64,000 nt of DNA. Origin: an uncultured Draconibacterium sp. GTDB taxonomy: Bacteria; Bacteroidota; Bacteroidia; Bacteroidales; Prolixibacteraceae. The notes beneath the pieces are model-generated. The model ran no database searches and had not been told where the DNA came from. It was given only the letters and a program-made list of their open reading frames with translations. Numbering within the stretch: the stretch's first letter is position 1; each line of letters begins with the position of its first letter. Shown in pieces: positions 1 to 8,549 of the stretch. The DNA is taken from the NCBI RefSeq assembly GCF_913063105.1, contig NZ_CAJXYQ010000004.1, positions 305,873-369,872 on the forward strand, written 5' to 3'. Made by a program: the position numbers and the translations under genes.

Positions 1-29
1 AACCATTAGAAGGGGCAGACAGAACTGAC

Positions 30-2081
30 ATGAAATTTTTATACCCTACATTTTTATTCGCCTTACTGGCCATTGCCATTCCGGTAATCATTCATCTGTT
101 TAGCTTTAAACGCTACAAAACGGTGTACTTTAGTAATGTTAGTTTTTTAAAAGACATTAAAAAAGAATCGAAAAAAAAATCGAGACTGAAACAATTGCTC
201 ATACTGGCCGCACGTATTCTTACCATTATTTTTTTAGTGTTTGCCTTTGCCCAGCCCTTTATTCCGGCTAATCGCGATTCGCAAAAAAGCAATCAGCAAC
301 TGGTAGCCGTTTATATTGACAATTCATTTTCGATGAATGCCCTGTCGGAGCATGGGCAATTGCTTGAGGTCGCGCGTAACAAGGCCCTGGAGATTTGTAT
401 GGCCTACCCTCCCGGCACCAAATTTCGGTTATTTACCAACGACTTGAATCCTAAGCACCAGCATATTTTTAACAAAGAGCAGTTTATCCAACAGGTTTCA
501 GGCATTCAGTCCAGTCCAACGGTTGTTCCCTTATCGTTAATTTACAATCGTTTTGCCAACGAAATAGAAAACGGTGCAGATAAAAACCTATACCTGATTT
601 CCGATTTTCAGCGCAGTATTTCCGACATTCATAATTTTTCCACTGCCGATATTTTTAGTTACTACCTGCCACTTGTGCCAAACGAGGTCGCGAACCTTTA
701 CATCGATTCATGCTGGGTTGAAATTCCATCGCACCGCCTGGGACAGGAAGAAAATATGTTTGTACGGATTAAAAATGTATCGAAGCAAAATTACCAGAAT
801 TTACCGCTTAAATTATTTCTAAACGACTCGATAAAATCGATTACCAACTTTTCGGTTGAAGCACAAAACGAAGTGGTTACAAACCTGAAATACAACAACA
901 CCAGCAGCGGCATTCAGTTAGGAAAAATTGAAATTACAGATTACCCTTTTACCCACGACAACAATTGGTACATTAGCTACTTTGTTGAACCCCGTTTAAA
1001 AGCACTTGCACTATACGATAACAATACGGAATCGAAAGAAGGATTAAGCTACCTAAAGGCACTTTTTGCTAACGACGAATATGTTCAGCTTGATGAAATG
1101 AACCGTCAAAACCTTCAGGTTAATAAACTTGGCGAGTACAATACTATTTTTCTGCTAAACATCGATAACTTTTCGAGCGGACTGTTAAACCAGCTCGAAA
1201 CTGTTGTTTCCAACGGTACCTCAGTTACACTTTTCCCGGTTATGTTGAGGAACCCGGAGCCAATCAATAATTTTCTGTCCATTTTTAAAGCCAACCAAAT
1301 CGTAAGTATCGATTCAACAAAACAGGATATCGCATCCATTGATTTTGAGAATAAATTTTACGCTGAAGTATTTAAAAAACGGGAGAAGAATCCTGTGCTT
1401 CCAAAAATTAACGGGCACTATAGGTTTGCCGGAAGCACACAATCTGATGAACAAACTTTACTGGCATTTCAGAATGGAGACAAAGCCCTGTCGCAAATTA
1501 ATTATGGCGATGGAAAGGTTTGGGTTTTTGCCTTCCCCTTAGCTAAAACAAACGAATTGTTTGCGCGCGACATACTTTTTGTTCCTACCCTTTACAATAT
1601 TGTTTTAAACAGTTTGGCAAAACAGGAAATTGCATTTACTGTAGGTAAAAACACTTTTTACACTATCCCAAGAAACCGGCAAATTGATTTAAATGCCACA
1701 CTTGAAATTGCCCATTCTTCTTCTGAAGAAAACTTTATACCTGCTAAAAGTAACTTCGGCAGAACTGTTCGTTTAGAGTTCGACGATAAAATAAAAACCG
1801 ATGGCCATTACCTGGTAAAAAATGGCATGCAAACCATTGCCTCTTTAGCGTTCAACTTTAACCGTTTAGAGTCGGATTTACGCTATTTTAACGCCACCGA
1901 ACTTGAAAACCGTTTACAAGACGCGCAATTAACCAATGCCACACTTATTCGGGAGGTTCAGCGAAATTTTACCGAAATATTTGACGATTTGCAAAATGGA
2001 AAACAGTTGTGGAAATGGTGTATTTTGCTGGCCCTGCTGTTTATTGTTGCCGAAGTACTACTTTCGCGGTTTTGGAAATAA
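30..2081 (+). CDS. BatA N-terminal domain / VWA-like membrane protein
   Basis: A 683-residue inner-membrane protein. The N-terminus (about 1-80) is a BatA/aerotolerance-regulator N-terminal domain: a hydrophobic segment followed by HLFSFKR, the Y-F-SNVSFL block, a basic stretch and a second membrane segment near 57-75. A von Willebrand A-like fold follows, with the metal-site pattern D-N-S-F-S near residues 96-100 (DxSxS intact). The last 20 residues form a C-terminal membrane helix. Proteins of this build are common in Bacteroidota; some sit near Bat or MoxR genes, but none is visible here, so the cellular role is unknown. The reading frame stays open upstream to the window edge, but ATG at 30 fits the family start. 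Family assignment is firm; function is not. Confidence 0.85.
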   Translation: MKFLYPTFLFALLAIAIPVIIHLFSFKRYKTVYFSNVSFLKDIKKESKKKSRLKQLLILAARILTIIFLVFAFAQPFIPANRDSQKSNQQLVAVYIDNSFSMNALSEHGQLLEVARNKALEICMAYPPGTKFRLFTNDLNPKHQHIFNKEQFIQQVSGIQSSPTVVPLSLIYNRFANEIENGADKNLYLISDFQRSISDIHNFSTADIFSYYLPLVPNEVANLYIDSCWVEIPSHRLGQEENMFVRIKNVSKQNYQNLPLKLFLNDSIKSITNFSVEAQNEVVTNLKYNNTSSGIQLGKIEITDYPFTHDNNWYISYFVEPRLKALALYDNNTESKEGLSYLKALFANDEYVQLDEMNRQNLQVNKLGEYNTIFLLNIDNFSSGLLNQLETVVSNGTSVTLFPVMLRNPEPINNFLSIFKANQIVSIDSTKQDIASIDFENKFYAEVFKKREKNPVLPKINGHYRFAGSTQSDEQTLLAFQNGDKALSQINYGDGKVWVFAFPLAKTNELFARDILFVPTLYNIVLNSLAKQEIAFTVGKNTFYTIPRNRQIDLNATLEIAHSSSEENFIPAKSNFGRTVRLEFDDKIKTDGHYLVKNGMQTIASLAFNFNRLESDLRYFNATELENRLQDAQLTNATLIREVQRNFTEIFDDLQNGKQLWKWCILLALLFIVAEVLLSRFWK

Positions 2082-2256
2082 AGTAACTGTCATAAAATTA
2101 TTGGGTTTTACCCATAAACCGGAAAATTAGATTCCGGCAGCCGGCTTCCCCTGTTCTTCAAAAAACTGACATTTCTCACTGCTATTTAACACCAGTATTT
2201 GAGTTGCTTTTTCAATTCAAAAGTCGTATTTCTGCATTAAAATTAAACAAGAGAAC

Positions 2257-3480
2257 ATGACTAAAATGACAACGGCAGATTACATGGCCAAAGAAGATAA
2301 ATTTGGCGCACACAACTACCATCCGCTTCCGGTTGTACTTTCAAAAGGAGAAGGAGTATTTGTTTGGGATGTTGAAGGAAAAAAATATTTCGACTTTTTA
2401 GCTGCTTACTCAGCTGTAAACCAGGGACATTGTCACCCAAAAATTATTGATGCACTTACGCAGCAGGCCAAAACACTGGCATTAACATCGCGGGCATTTT
2501 ACAACGATGTATTGGGCGAATGGGAAGAGTACATGACCAGGTTGTTTGGCTACGACAAAATGCTTCCGATGAACTCGGGTGCCGAAGCCGATGAAACAGC
2601 GCTGAAACTGGTAAGAAAATGGGCCTATAAGGTAAAAGGCATACCTGCTAACGAGGCAAAAATTGTGGTTTGCGATGGTAATTTCCACGGACGTACCATC
2701 ACCATCATTTCCATGTCAAGCGATCCGGATGCTTACACCCATTACGGACCTTACACGCCAGGCTTTGTGAACATACCTTATAACGACATTGAACGACTGG
2801 AGAAAGAATTGCAAGACCCAAATGTAGCCGGATTTTTAGTGGAACCCATACAAGCTGAGGCCGGAGTTTATGTTCCGGAAGATGGCTACCTGAAAAAAGC
2901 CAGGGAGCTTTGTAAAAAATACAATGTTTTATTTGTTGCAGACGAAGTACAAACCGGACTGGCACGTACCGGTAAAATGTTGGCATGCGACCACGAAAAT
3001 GTACGCCCGGATATCCTGGTACTTGGAAAAGCAGTTTCAGGTGGAATTTATCCGGTGTCGTGCGTACTTGCCGACGATGAAATTATGCTGACCATAAAAC
3101 CGGGCGAGCACGGCAGCACCTACGGGGGCAACCCTATTGCCGGAAAAGTGGCCATGGCCGCTATTGATGTTATAAAAGATGAAGGCCTGGTAGAAAACGC
3201 TGAACGTCTTGGCGAAATTTTCAGAAAAGAAATGAAGTCAATCGACTCGCCACTTATTGAAGTGGTTCGCGGAAAAGGCTTACTAAATGCGGTTGCAATT
3301 AAACCAACCAACGGCAAAACGGCCTGGGATGTGTGCCTGGCATTAAAAGAAAACGGCTTAATAGCCAAACCAACGCACGAACACATTATCCGTTTTACGC
3401 CACCACTGGTTATTACCGAAGAACAAATGATGGAAGCCATTGCCATCATTAAAAAAACGATAAAACAATTTGAGGTTTAA
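2257..3480 (+). CDS. rocD: Ornithine--oxo-acid aminotransferase
   Basis: A 407-residue class-III PLP aminotransferase that transfers the delta-amino group of ornithine to 2-oxoglutarate, giving glutamate semialdehyde (arginine/ornithine breakdown or proline synthesis, cytosolic). Visible landmarks: NSGAEA near 106-111 (cofactor phosphate contact), G-N-F-HGR near 141-146, D229 in the VADEVQTG block (pyridine nitrogen) and the Schiff-base lysine K258 in VLGKAVSGG. Length is typical and the early YHPLPVVL block marks ornithine rather than acetylornithine transaminases. The gene is monocistronic, closed by a strong terminator shared with the convergent oxyR gene. An imperfect -7 box (TATTTCTG, 2227-2234) lies upstream. 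Confidence 0.93.
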   Translation: MTKMTTADYMAKEDKFGAHNYHPLPVVLSKGEGVFVWDVEGKKYFDFLAAYSAVNQGHCHPKIIDALTQQAKTLALTSRAFYNDVLGEWEEYMTRLFGYDKMLPMNSGAEADETALKLVRKWAYKVKGIPANEAKIVVCDGNFHGRTITIISMSSDPDAYTHYGPYTPGFVNIPYNDIERLEKELQDPNVAGFLVEPIQAEAGVYVPEDGYLKKARELCKKYNVLFVADEVQTGLARTGKMLACDHENVRPDILVLGKAVSGGIYPVSCVLADDEIMLTIKPGEHGSTYGGNPIAGKVAMAAIDVIKDEGLVENAERLGEIFRKEMKSIDSPLIEVVRGKGLLNAVAIKPTNGKTAWDVCLALKENGLIAKPTHEHIIRFTPPLVITEEQMMEAIAIIKKTIKQFEV

Positions 3481-3500
3481 AACACCTGCTAAATATTAAA

Positions 3501-3535
3501 AATGCCGCATGAAACAATTCATGCGGCATTTTTTT
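3501..3535. terminator. Bidirectional Rho-independent terminator between rocD and oxyR
   Basis: A perfect 13-bp stem (3501-3513 with 3518-3530) and a 4-nt ACAA loop, followed by five T on the plus strand and preceded by an A-run that serves as the T-run on the minus strand. It lies between two convergent genes, so it should stop both transcripts. Confidence 0.92.
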
Positions 3536-3549
3536 AAAAGTTGTTTTGT

Positions 3550-4473
3550 TTACAAACGTATGGTAAACTTTTTTAAACGTTCGTTTAGCATCCCCTCCGG
3601 AATAATTGTTTTAAATGCTTCCCCCACAATATTTAACAGTCGCTCTTTTACAAAGTTTTTATGAATAACAATTGAAACCTCGCGAATGGCCGGCGGATTA
3701 TTAATCTCTCTAACATTTTGCCGTTGCCCTTCAGTTAGCAGGGGCAAGTGTAACTCCGGAATCAGTGTGTAACCGCCATTGATGTCAACAATGCGCACCA
3801 GTGTTTCAATACTGCCTGCTTCAAAAACATGAGTGTACGGAATACTAGCCGAACAGAAATTAAATACCTGGTCGCGTAAACAATGGCCTTCTTCCAATAC
3901 CCACAATTTTTCCTGAGGCATATTTTCGGGGTGTAAAGGAACATCTTTAAGCGGATGATCTGCAGAAAAATAAGCATAGAAGCGCTCGTAAAAAAGCGGA
4001 ATCTCCAAAAAATCGGGTTGATCGAGTGGAGTTGCCGCAATAAACATATCAACCGAATCTTTTTTTAATGCTTCAATCAACGTGGCTGTATTCATTTCCG
4101 ACATGGTAAGCTTTACGGAGTCACACTTCTCTGAAAAAACCTGAATAAACCGGGGTACCAAATATGTCGCTAATGTTGGTATAACGCCAATATGCAACGA
4201 ACCACTTAAGGTATCGGTCTCATTCAAAACAATTTCTCCTATTTTTCGAATCTCTGTCAGTGCGCGCTCAGCCTGTTCAATAATTTTTTCACCAATTGAG
4301 GTAGGAGCAACGGGATGTTTCGACCGATCGAAAATCTCAATATTCAATTCCGATTCCAGTTTCTGAATCATGGTACTAAGTGTTGGTTGCGTAACCCCGC
4401 ATTTTTTTGAGGCTGTTACAAAATGCCGGTATTTATTAAGGGCCAGTATGTACTCTAATTGCTGCAGTGTCAT
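3550..4473 (-). CDS. oxyR: OxyR, LysR-family peroxide sensor
   Basis: LysR-type regulator of 307 residues when started at the ATG at 4473 (MTLQQLEYIL); a 20-residue longer start is possible but lacks family similarity and would run into the ahpC promoter region. The N-terminal winged helix covers about 1-60 (VTQPTLSTMIQKLE recognition helix). The effector domain carries the OxyR redox signature HCLRDQ-x4-C, with Cys198 and Cys207 spaced as the Cys199/Cys208 disulfide pair of E. coli OxyR. It sits divergently from ahpC-ahpF, its classic targets, so direct peroxide control of that operon is expected. The 125-bp gap between the two starts should hold its operator. Confidence 0.95.
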   Translation of the reverse strand: MTLQQLEYILALNKYRHFVTASKKCGVTQPTLSTMIQKLESELNIEIFDRSKHPVAPTSIGEKIIEQAERALTEIRKIGEIVLNETDTLSGSLHIGVIPTLATYLVPRFIQVFSEKCDSVKLTMSEMNTATLIEALKKDSVDMFIAATPLDQPDFLEIPLFYERFYAYFSADHPLKDVPLHPENMPQEKLWVLEEGHCLRDQVFNFCSASIPYTHVFEAGSIETLVRIVDINGGYTLIPELHLPLLTEGQRQNVREINNPPAIREVSIVIHKNFVKERLLNIVGEAFKTIIPEGMLNERLKKFTIRL

Positions 4474-4511
4474 AATATTGATTCTATCAATACAAATATA
4501 CATTTTATCTG

Positions 4512-4543
4512 TTTGATTAATACGAAAACACACATTATGTTTG
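4512..4543 (+). promoter_or_regulatory. Predicted ahpC promoter, Bacteroidota type
   Basis: TTTG (4512-4515), a 20-bp spacer, then TATGTTTG (4536-4543): both boxes match the Bacteroidota housekeeping consensus TTTG-N19-21-TAnnTTTG exactly. It lies 55 bp before the ahpC ATG and inside the oxyR-ahpC divergent region, where OxyR would bind. Confidence 0.75.
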
Positions 4544-4598
4544 CAACAGAAATTATTGAAAAAGACAAATAATCAATTAAAAATTAAAATTAGAAACT

Positions 4599-5162
4599 AT
4601 GTCACAAATTGGAAAACAAGTAGTAGATTTTGAGGTACAAGCGTTTGTAAATAACGATTTTAAAACCGTAAAAAAAGAAGACGTTCTGGGAAAATGGTCG
4701 GTATTTTTCTTTTATCCGGCGGATTTCACCTTCGTTTGCCCCACCGAATTAGAAGACCTGGCAAACAAATACGACGAATTTAAAGCTACCGGCGCTGAAA
4801 TTTATTCGGTTTCAACCGATACTCATTTTGTTCATAAAGCATGGCACGACACTTCAGAAACCATCAAAAAAATCAACTACCCCATGTTGGCCGACCCAAC
4901 GGGTGTTTTAACACGCGGATTTGATGTAATGATTGAAGAAGCAGGTTTGGCTGAGCGTGGAACCTTTATTGTAAATCCACAAGGCGAAATTGTTGCGTAT
5001 GAAGTGGTTGCAGGCAACGTAGGAAGAAATGCCGACGAACTGCTTCGCCGCTTAAAAGCACTGCAGTTTGTTGCCGAACATCCGTCGGAAGTTTGTCCGG
5101 CAAAATGGGAAGAAGGCCAAAAAACATTAGAACCCAGCATTGATCTTGTTGGAGTGATTTAA
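4599..5162 (+). CDS. ahpC: Alkyl hydroperoxide reductase subunit C (typical 2-Cys peroxiredoxin)
   Basis: A 187-residue cytosolic peroxiredoxin that reduces hydrogen peroxide and organic peroxides. The peroxidatic cysteine is C47 in FTFVCPTE and the resolving cysteine is C166 in SEVCPAKW. The P-x3-T/S-x2-C active-site block and the full AhpC length are intact. It is the first gene of an ahpC-ahpF operon divergent from oxyR; AhpF re-reduces it using NAD(P)H. A hairpin between the two genes may hold ahpF expression below ahpC. Confidence 0.97.
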   Translation: MSQIGKQVVDFEVQAFVNNDFKTVKKEDVLGKWSVFFFYPADFTFVCPTELEDLANKYDEFKATGAEIYSVSTDTHFVHKAWHDTSETIKKINYPMLADPTGVLTRGFDVMIEEAGLAERGTFIVNPQGEIVAYEVVAGNVGRNADELLRRLKALQFVAEHPSEVCPAKWEEGQKTLEPSIDLVGVI

Positions 5163-5194
5163 TCATACGCCATTTAAAGAAATCGAAAAAACCA

Positions 5195-5217
5195 GGAGCA
5201 GCATTTTCGGCTGCTCC
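5195..5217 (+). promoter_or_regulatory. Intergenic hairpin between ahpC and ahpF
   Basis: An 8-bp perfect stem (GGAGCAGC at 5195-5202 with GCTGCTCC at 5210-5217) and a 7-nt loop, in the 72-bp ahpC-ahpF gap. It is not followed by a T-run, so it is more likely an mRNA-stabilising or partial attenuation structure than a full terminator. This role is inferred. Confidence 0.5.
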
Positions 5218-5234
5218 TTCAAAAAACCAAAGTC

Positions 5235-6794
5235 ATGTTACAACAAGCCATAAAAGATAAATTACAAGAAGTTTTCAGCCCGCTAAAAAACAATTACACC
5301 TTTCAGGTTGCAGTTGCTAACACTCATCCTGACAAAGCCCAGTTAACAGGTTTGTTGGAAGATGTAGCTGCTACCTCCGAAAAATTAACTGTAACTGTTG
5401 AAGACAAAGCAGGACTGGAATTCACCATTTTAAAAAATGGGCAAGCCACCAATATTGTATTTCGTGCGGTGCCCAACGGACACGAATTTCCATCCTTACT
5501 AACCGCAATTTTAAACCTCGATGGTATTGGCAAGAACCTGCCGGACGAAGCAGTTGCCAACCAAATAAAAGGGCTAAAAGGCGAGATTGTACTTAAAAGC
5601 TACATTTCGCTTACCTGTACCAATTGTCCGGAAGTGGTTCAGGCACTGAATGTTTTAACAATCATAAACCCAAATGTTCGTCATGAAATTATTGACGGGC
5701 AAATTAACAAGCAGGAAGTTGAAGCAATGGGAATACAGGCCGTTCCGACTGTTTATGCCAATGGCGAGCAGTTGCACGTTGGCCGATCTTCAATTGGAGA
5801 ATTGCTGACAAAACTGGAAAAGCAAGTTGGCTCCGAGCCTGTTGAAAGTACTCCCGTTGAAAAAGAATATGATGTTGTAGTTGTTGGTGGAGGGCCTGCG
5901 GGTGTTTCTGCAGCTGTTTACTCCGCTCGAAAAGGTTTTTCGGTGGCTTTGGTGGCCGAGAAAGTTGGTGGCCAATTAAACGAAACCGTTTCAATTGAAA
6001 ACATGATTTCGATTCCACAAACAACCGGAACAAAACTTTCGGCCGATTTAATGAATCACCTGCAAGACTACCCAATAGATGTGCTTGAAAACCGACGGGT
6101 GGAAAATGTGTCGTTAAAAAATGGATGGAAAGAAGTTAAAACTTCGCTGAACGAAACATTTACAACACCTGCCCTAATAATTGCAACGGGTGCCAGCTGG
6201 AGACGTTTGGGTGTTCCGGGCGAAAATGAATACATCGGTTCGGGGGTTGCGTTCTGTACCCATTGCGACGGACCATTTTACAAAGGGAAAAAAGTAGTTG
6301 TAGTTGGGGGTGGAAACTCTGGCCTGGAAGCCGCTATCGACCTTTCATCAATTGCATCGGAAGTTACCGTGCTTGAGTTTATGGACGAGCTTAAAGGCGA
6401 CCAGGTTTTACAAGACAAATTAAAAACATTAACGAATGTAAAAATTTATACCAGTGCACAAACAACAGCAGTTATTGGCAATGGCAGCAAAGTTACCGCG
6501 CTGGAATATAAAAACAGAGAATCAGAAAAAACGGAAACGATAGCTACTGATGGCGTTTTTGTTCAGATTGGCTTACAAGCCAACAGCAAAGTATTTTCGG
6601 AAATGGTGGAAACCAATCGCATGGGCGAAATTGAAATTGATGCCCATTGCCGTACTAAACAAGCCGGTGTTTATGCTGCCGGAGATGTTTCGGTGGTTCC
6701 ATACAAACAAATTGTAATTGCAATGGGCGAAGGATCAAAAGCTGCGCTCTCCGCCTTTGAAGACAAGATTAAAAACAAGTTGGTTCAGAATTAA
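5235..6794 (+). CDS. ahpF: Alkyl hydroperoxide reductase subunit F
   Basis: A 519-residue flavoprotein that passes electrons from NAD(P)H to AhpC. The N-terminal tandem thioredoxin-fold domain (about 1-200) has the redox pair C128-T-N-C131. The C-terminal thioredoxin-reductase-like part has the FAD motif VVVGGGPAG (near 215-223), the second redox centre C341-T-H-C344 and the pyridine-nucleotide motif VVVGGGNSG (near 355-363). The C-terminal AAGDV FAD contact is also present. Length is that of full AhpF. It lies 72 bp after ahpC on the same strand and ends at a strong terminator, forming a two-gene detoxification operon. Confidence 0.96.
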   Translation: MLQQAIKDKLQEVFSPLKNNYTFQVAVANTHPDKAQLTGLLEDVAATSEKLTVTVEDKAGLEFTILKNGQATNIVFRAVPNGHEFPSLLTAILNLDGIGKNLPDEAVANQIKGLKGEIVLKSYISLTCTNCPEVVQALNVLTIINPNVRHEIIDGQINKQEVEAMGIQAVPTVYANGEQLHVGRSSIGELLTKLEKQVGSEPVESTPVEKEYDVVVVGGGPAGVSAAVYSARKGFSVALVAEKVGGQLNETVSIENMISIPQTTGTKLSADLMNHLQDYPIDVLENRRVENVSLKNGWKEVKTSLNETFTTPALIIATGASWRRLGVPGENEYIGSGVAFCTHCDGPFYKGKKVVVVGGGNSGLEAAIDLSSIASEVTVLEFMDELKGDQVLQDKLKTLTNVKIYTSAQTTAVIGNGSKVTALEYKNRESEKTETIATDGVFVQIGLQANSKVFSEMVETNRMGEIEIDAHCRTKQAGVYAAGDVSVVPYKQIVIAMGEGSKAALSAFEDKIKNKLVQN

Positions 6795-6822
6795 TAATCA
6801 TACATTTTTCGTCTTTAATTTA

Positions 6823-6850
6823 TCCCGGCCTTTTGGTCGGGATTTGTTTT
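6823..6850 (+). terminator. Terminator after ahpF
   Basis: Stem of 8 bp with one G-T pair (6823-6830 with 6835-6842) and a TTTT loop, followed by TTTGTTTTTT. Confidence 0.85.
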
Positions 6851-6922
6851 TTATTTTGGTTCCAACAGCTTTAATCTTCTGTTAATTATCGCGTCTGAAC
6901 GATTTTAAATTCAAAAAACATT

Positions 6923-6930
6923 TAGTTTTG
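6923..6930 (+). promoter_or_regulatory. -7 box (TAGTTTTG) directly before the LysE-family gene
   Basis: Exact match to TAnnTTTG, only 4 bp before the ATG at 6935, implying a leaderless or extremely short-leader message. No clear -33 TTTG was seen. The same close spacing recurs at 20839, 54521 and 62426 in this window. Confidence 0.5.
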
Positions 6931-6934
6931 CAGC

Positions 6935-7558
6935 ATGTTGATTTTAGACTTTCTGAAGGGTATTTTAATTGGATTCTTAGCCTCAGCACCGCTGGGAGCA
7001 GTGGGGATTTTTATCATCCAGCGTACGATAAACCGGGGACGTAGTGTTGGTTTTTTGTCGGGGCTTGGAGCTGCACTTTCCGACAGCATTTATGCCGGTA
7101 TTTCAGGCTTAAGTGTGGCTCTGGTTTTACCAGTGGTGCGCGAATACGAATTGGCTTTACGTATTTTTGGCTCCGTTTTATTGATAGCACTCGGCCTTTT
7201 TGTTTTTTTATCGCACCCTGAACGTTACGCCGGAGGAAACCCGGAACTAACAAATGCGCCTGCCAAAAATATCTTGCATACTTTTTTAATTGCCGCCAGT
7301 AATCCGCTTATTATGTTTCTGCACCTTGGATTATTCTCTGCATTTGGCGTTGTGCTTCAATTTGGCAAACTAACCGAAGCCATGCTTTTTTTACTTGGTT
7401 TTTTTGGCGGAGCCGCTACCTGGTGGTTTGTATTAACCTGGTTGATAAATTTATTTAGACACCGCTTTTCGTTAAAAATTTGTTTGGTTTTTAACCGGCT
7501 TGCCGGAACAGCAATAATAGCTTTTGTGTTGATTTTACTGGCTGGCTGGATGTTTTAA
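6935..7558 (+). CDS. LysE/RhtB-family membrane exporter
   Basis: A 207-residue, roughly six-helix inner-membrane protein. The opening LKGILIGFLASAPLGAVGIFIIQRTI matches the LysE family hallmark (a G-rich first helix, then P-x-G). Family members export amino acids or related small solutes; the substrate cannot be read from the sequence. A polar central stretch near 90-110 separates the helix groups. It converges with the SDR gene, whose stop lies only 18 bp away, and no terminator hairpin was seen between them. Confidence 0.8.
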   Translation: MLILDFLKGILIGFLASAPLGAVGIFIIQRTINRGRSVGFLSGLGAALSDSIYAGISGLSVALVLPVVREYELALRIFGSVLLIALGLFVFLSHPERYAGGNPELTNAPAKNILHTFLIAASNPLIMFLHLGLFSAFGVVLQFGKLTEAMLFLLGFFGGAATWWFVLTWLINLFRHRFSLKICLVFNRLAGTAIIAFVLILLAGWMF

Positions 7559-7576
7559 TTCACCCACATAAGTAAA

Positions 7577-8380
7577 TTATTTCAGCGGCGAATCGGGTTC
7601 GTTTTTAAAAACCACGTAAAGGATTTGGTCAACCAGCCATGCCCATAATTTAGCCACTAAAACAATTACTTTACCATCCCAAAAAGAAACGATCATTTTT
7701 CTTCGGCGGTTTTTTATGGCCCGATACATTATTGATGCACATCGCTCGGCCGACATCATTTTATTTTCGTTGCGTGGTGTTTTTCCCTGGTGACTACCAT
7801 CGGCAACAAGTGCTGTTTCCCGAATTTCTGAGGCTGTAAAACCGGGAGCAACCACCAGCACATGCAGTCCGGAGCGTAAATTCTCTACCCTTAATGTATC
7901 AAGAAAACCCCGTACAGCAAATTTCGACGAGGAATAACCCGTACGGCCCGGTAAGCCAATATATCCGCCCGTTGAGATTACCCCAACAACTGATCCTTTT
8001 TGTTTTAAAATATGTGGTAAAGCATATTTGGTGCAATAAACAGTGCCCCAATAATTTACGTCCATTACTTTTCGCAACACCTCGGTTTCAACATCTTCAA
8101 GCACTGCACGCATTGATATGCCGGCATTATTTATCAAAATATCAATTCGCCCGAAGCGATCAATGGCAGCATTTATAAGTTGTTTGCAATCTTCTTCAAC
8201 CGAAACATCAGTTTTTACAGGCAACACCTCAACCCCACCGAGCTTATTTTTTAAGGCTTCCAGTCTGTCTATTCTTCGGGCTGCCAACACCAGGTTATGT
8301 CCTTCTGCGGCGTATTTTTCGGCCAGCGCTTTGCCAATTCCTGATGAAGCACCGGTTATTACAACTACTTTGTTTGCCAT
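7577..8380 (-). CDS. Short-chain dehydrogenase/reductase (SDR)
   Basis: A 267-residue classical SDR. The cofactor motif TGASSGIG is at about 9-16, the NNAG motif follows near 86-89, and the catalytic Y-S-S-S-K (Tyr-x3-Lys) sits around 153-157, preceded by the serine in VISTGGY. The hydrophobic C-terminal segment (VIVLVAKLWAWLVDQILYVVF) suggests peripheral or monotopic membrane attachment, as in DltE/retinol-dehydrogenase-like SDRs. The substrate is unknown. About 170 bp without a gene separates its start from the AsmA gene end. Confidence 0.86.
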   Translation of the reverse strand: MANKVVVITGASSGIGKALAEKYAAEGHNLVLAARRIDRLEALKNKLGGVEVLPVKTDVSVEEDCKQLINAAIDRFGRIDILINNAGISMRAVLEDVETEVLRKVMDVNYWGTVYCTKYALPHILKQKGSVVGVISTGGYIGLPGRTGYSSSKFAVRGFLDTLRVENLRSGLHVLVVAPGFTASEIRETALVADGSHQGKTPRNENKMMSAERCASIMYRAIKNRRRKMIVSFWDGKVIVLVAKLWAWLVDQILYVVFKNEPDSPLK

Positions 8381-8549
8381 TTATAGGTCAATTGATAATG
8401 CTGTCTAGTGACTAAGTTACTATTGAAACGGCAAAATACGCATTTTTCCGTTTTTATAAGGAGTATGTGTTAATAATCTGAAAAAATAATACCGAATAAA
8501 ACAGACAATTATGCCCTACTTCCGTTCAGATTCTGCAGGCTCTTTTCAT

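Noticed and set aside
1..29. Sequence before the first ATG, possibly the tail of an upstream gene
   Set aside because: All three frames are too short to assign; one ends in TGA at 26-28 and another in TAG at 7-9, but no protein can be recognised.
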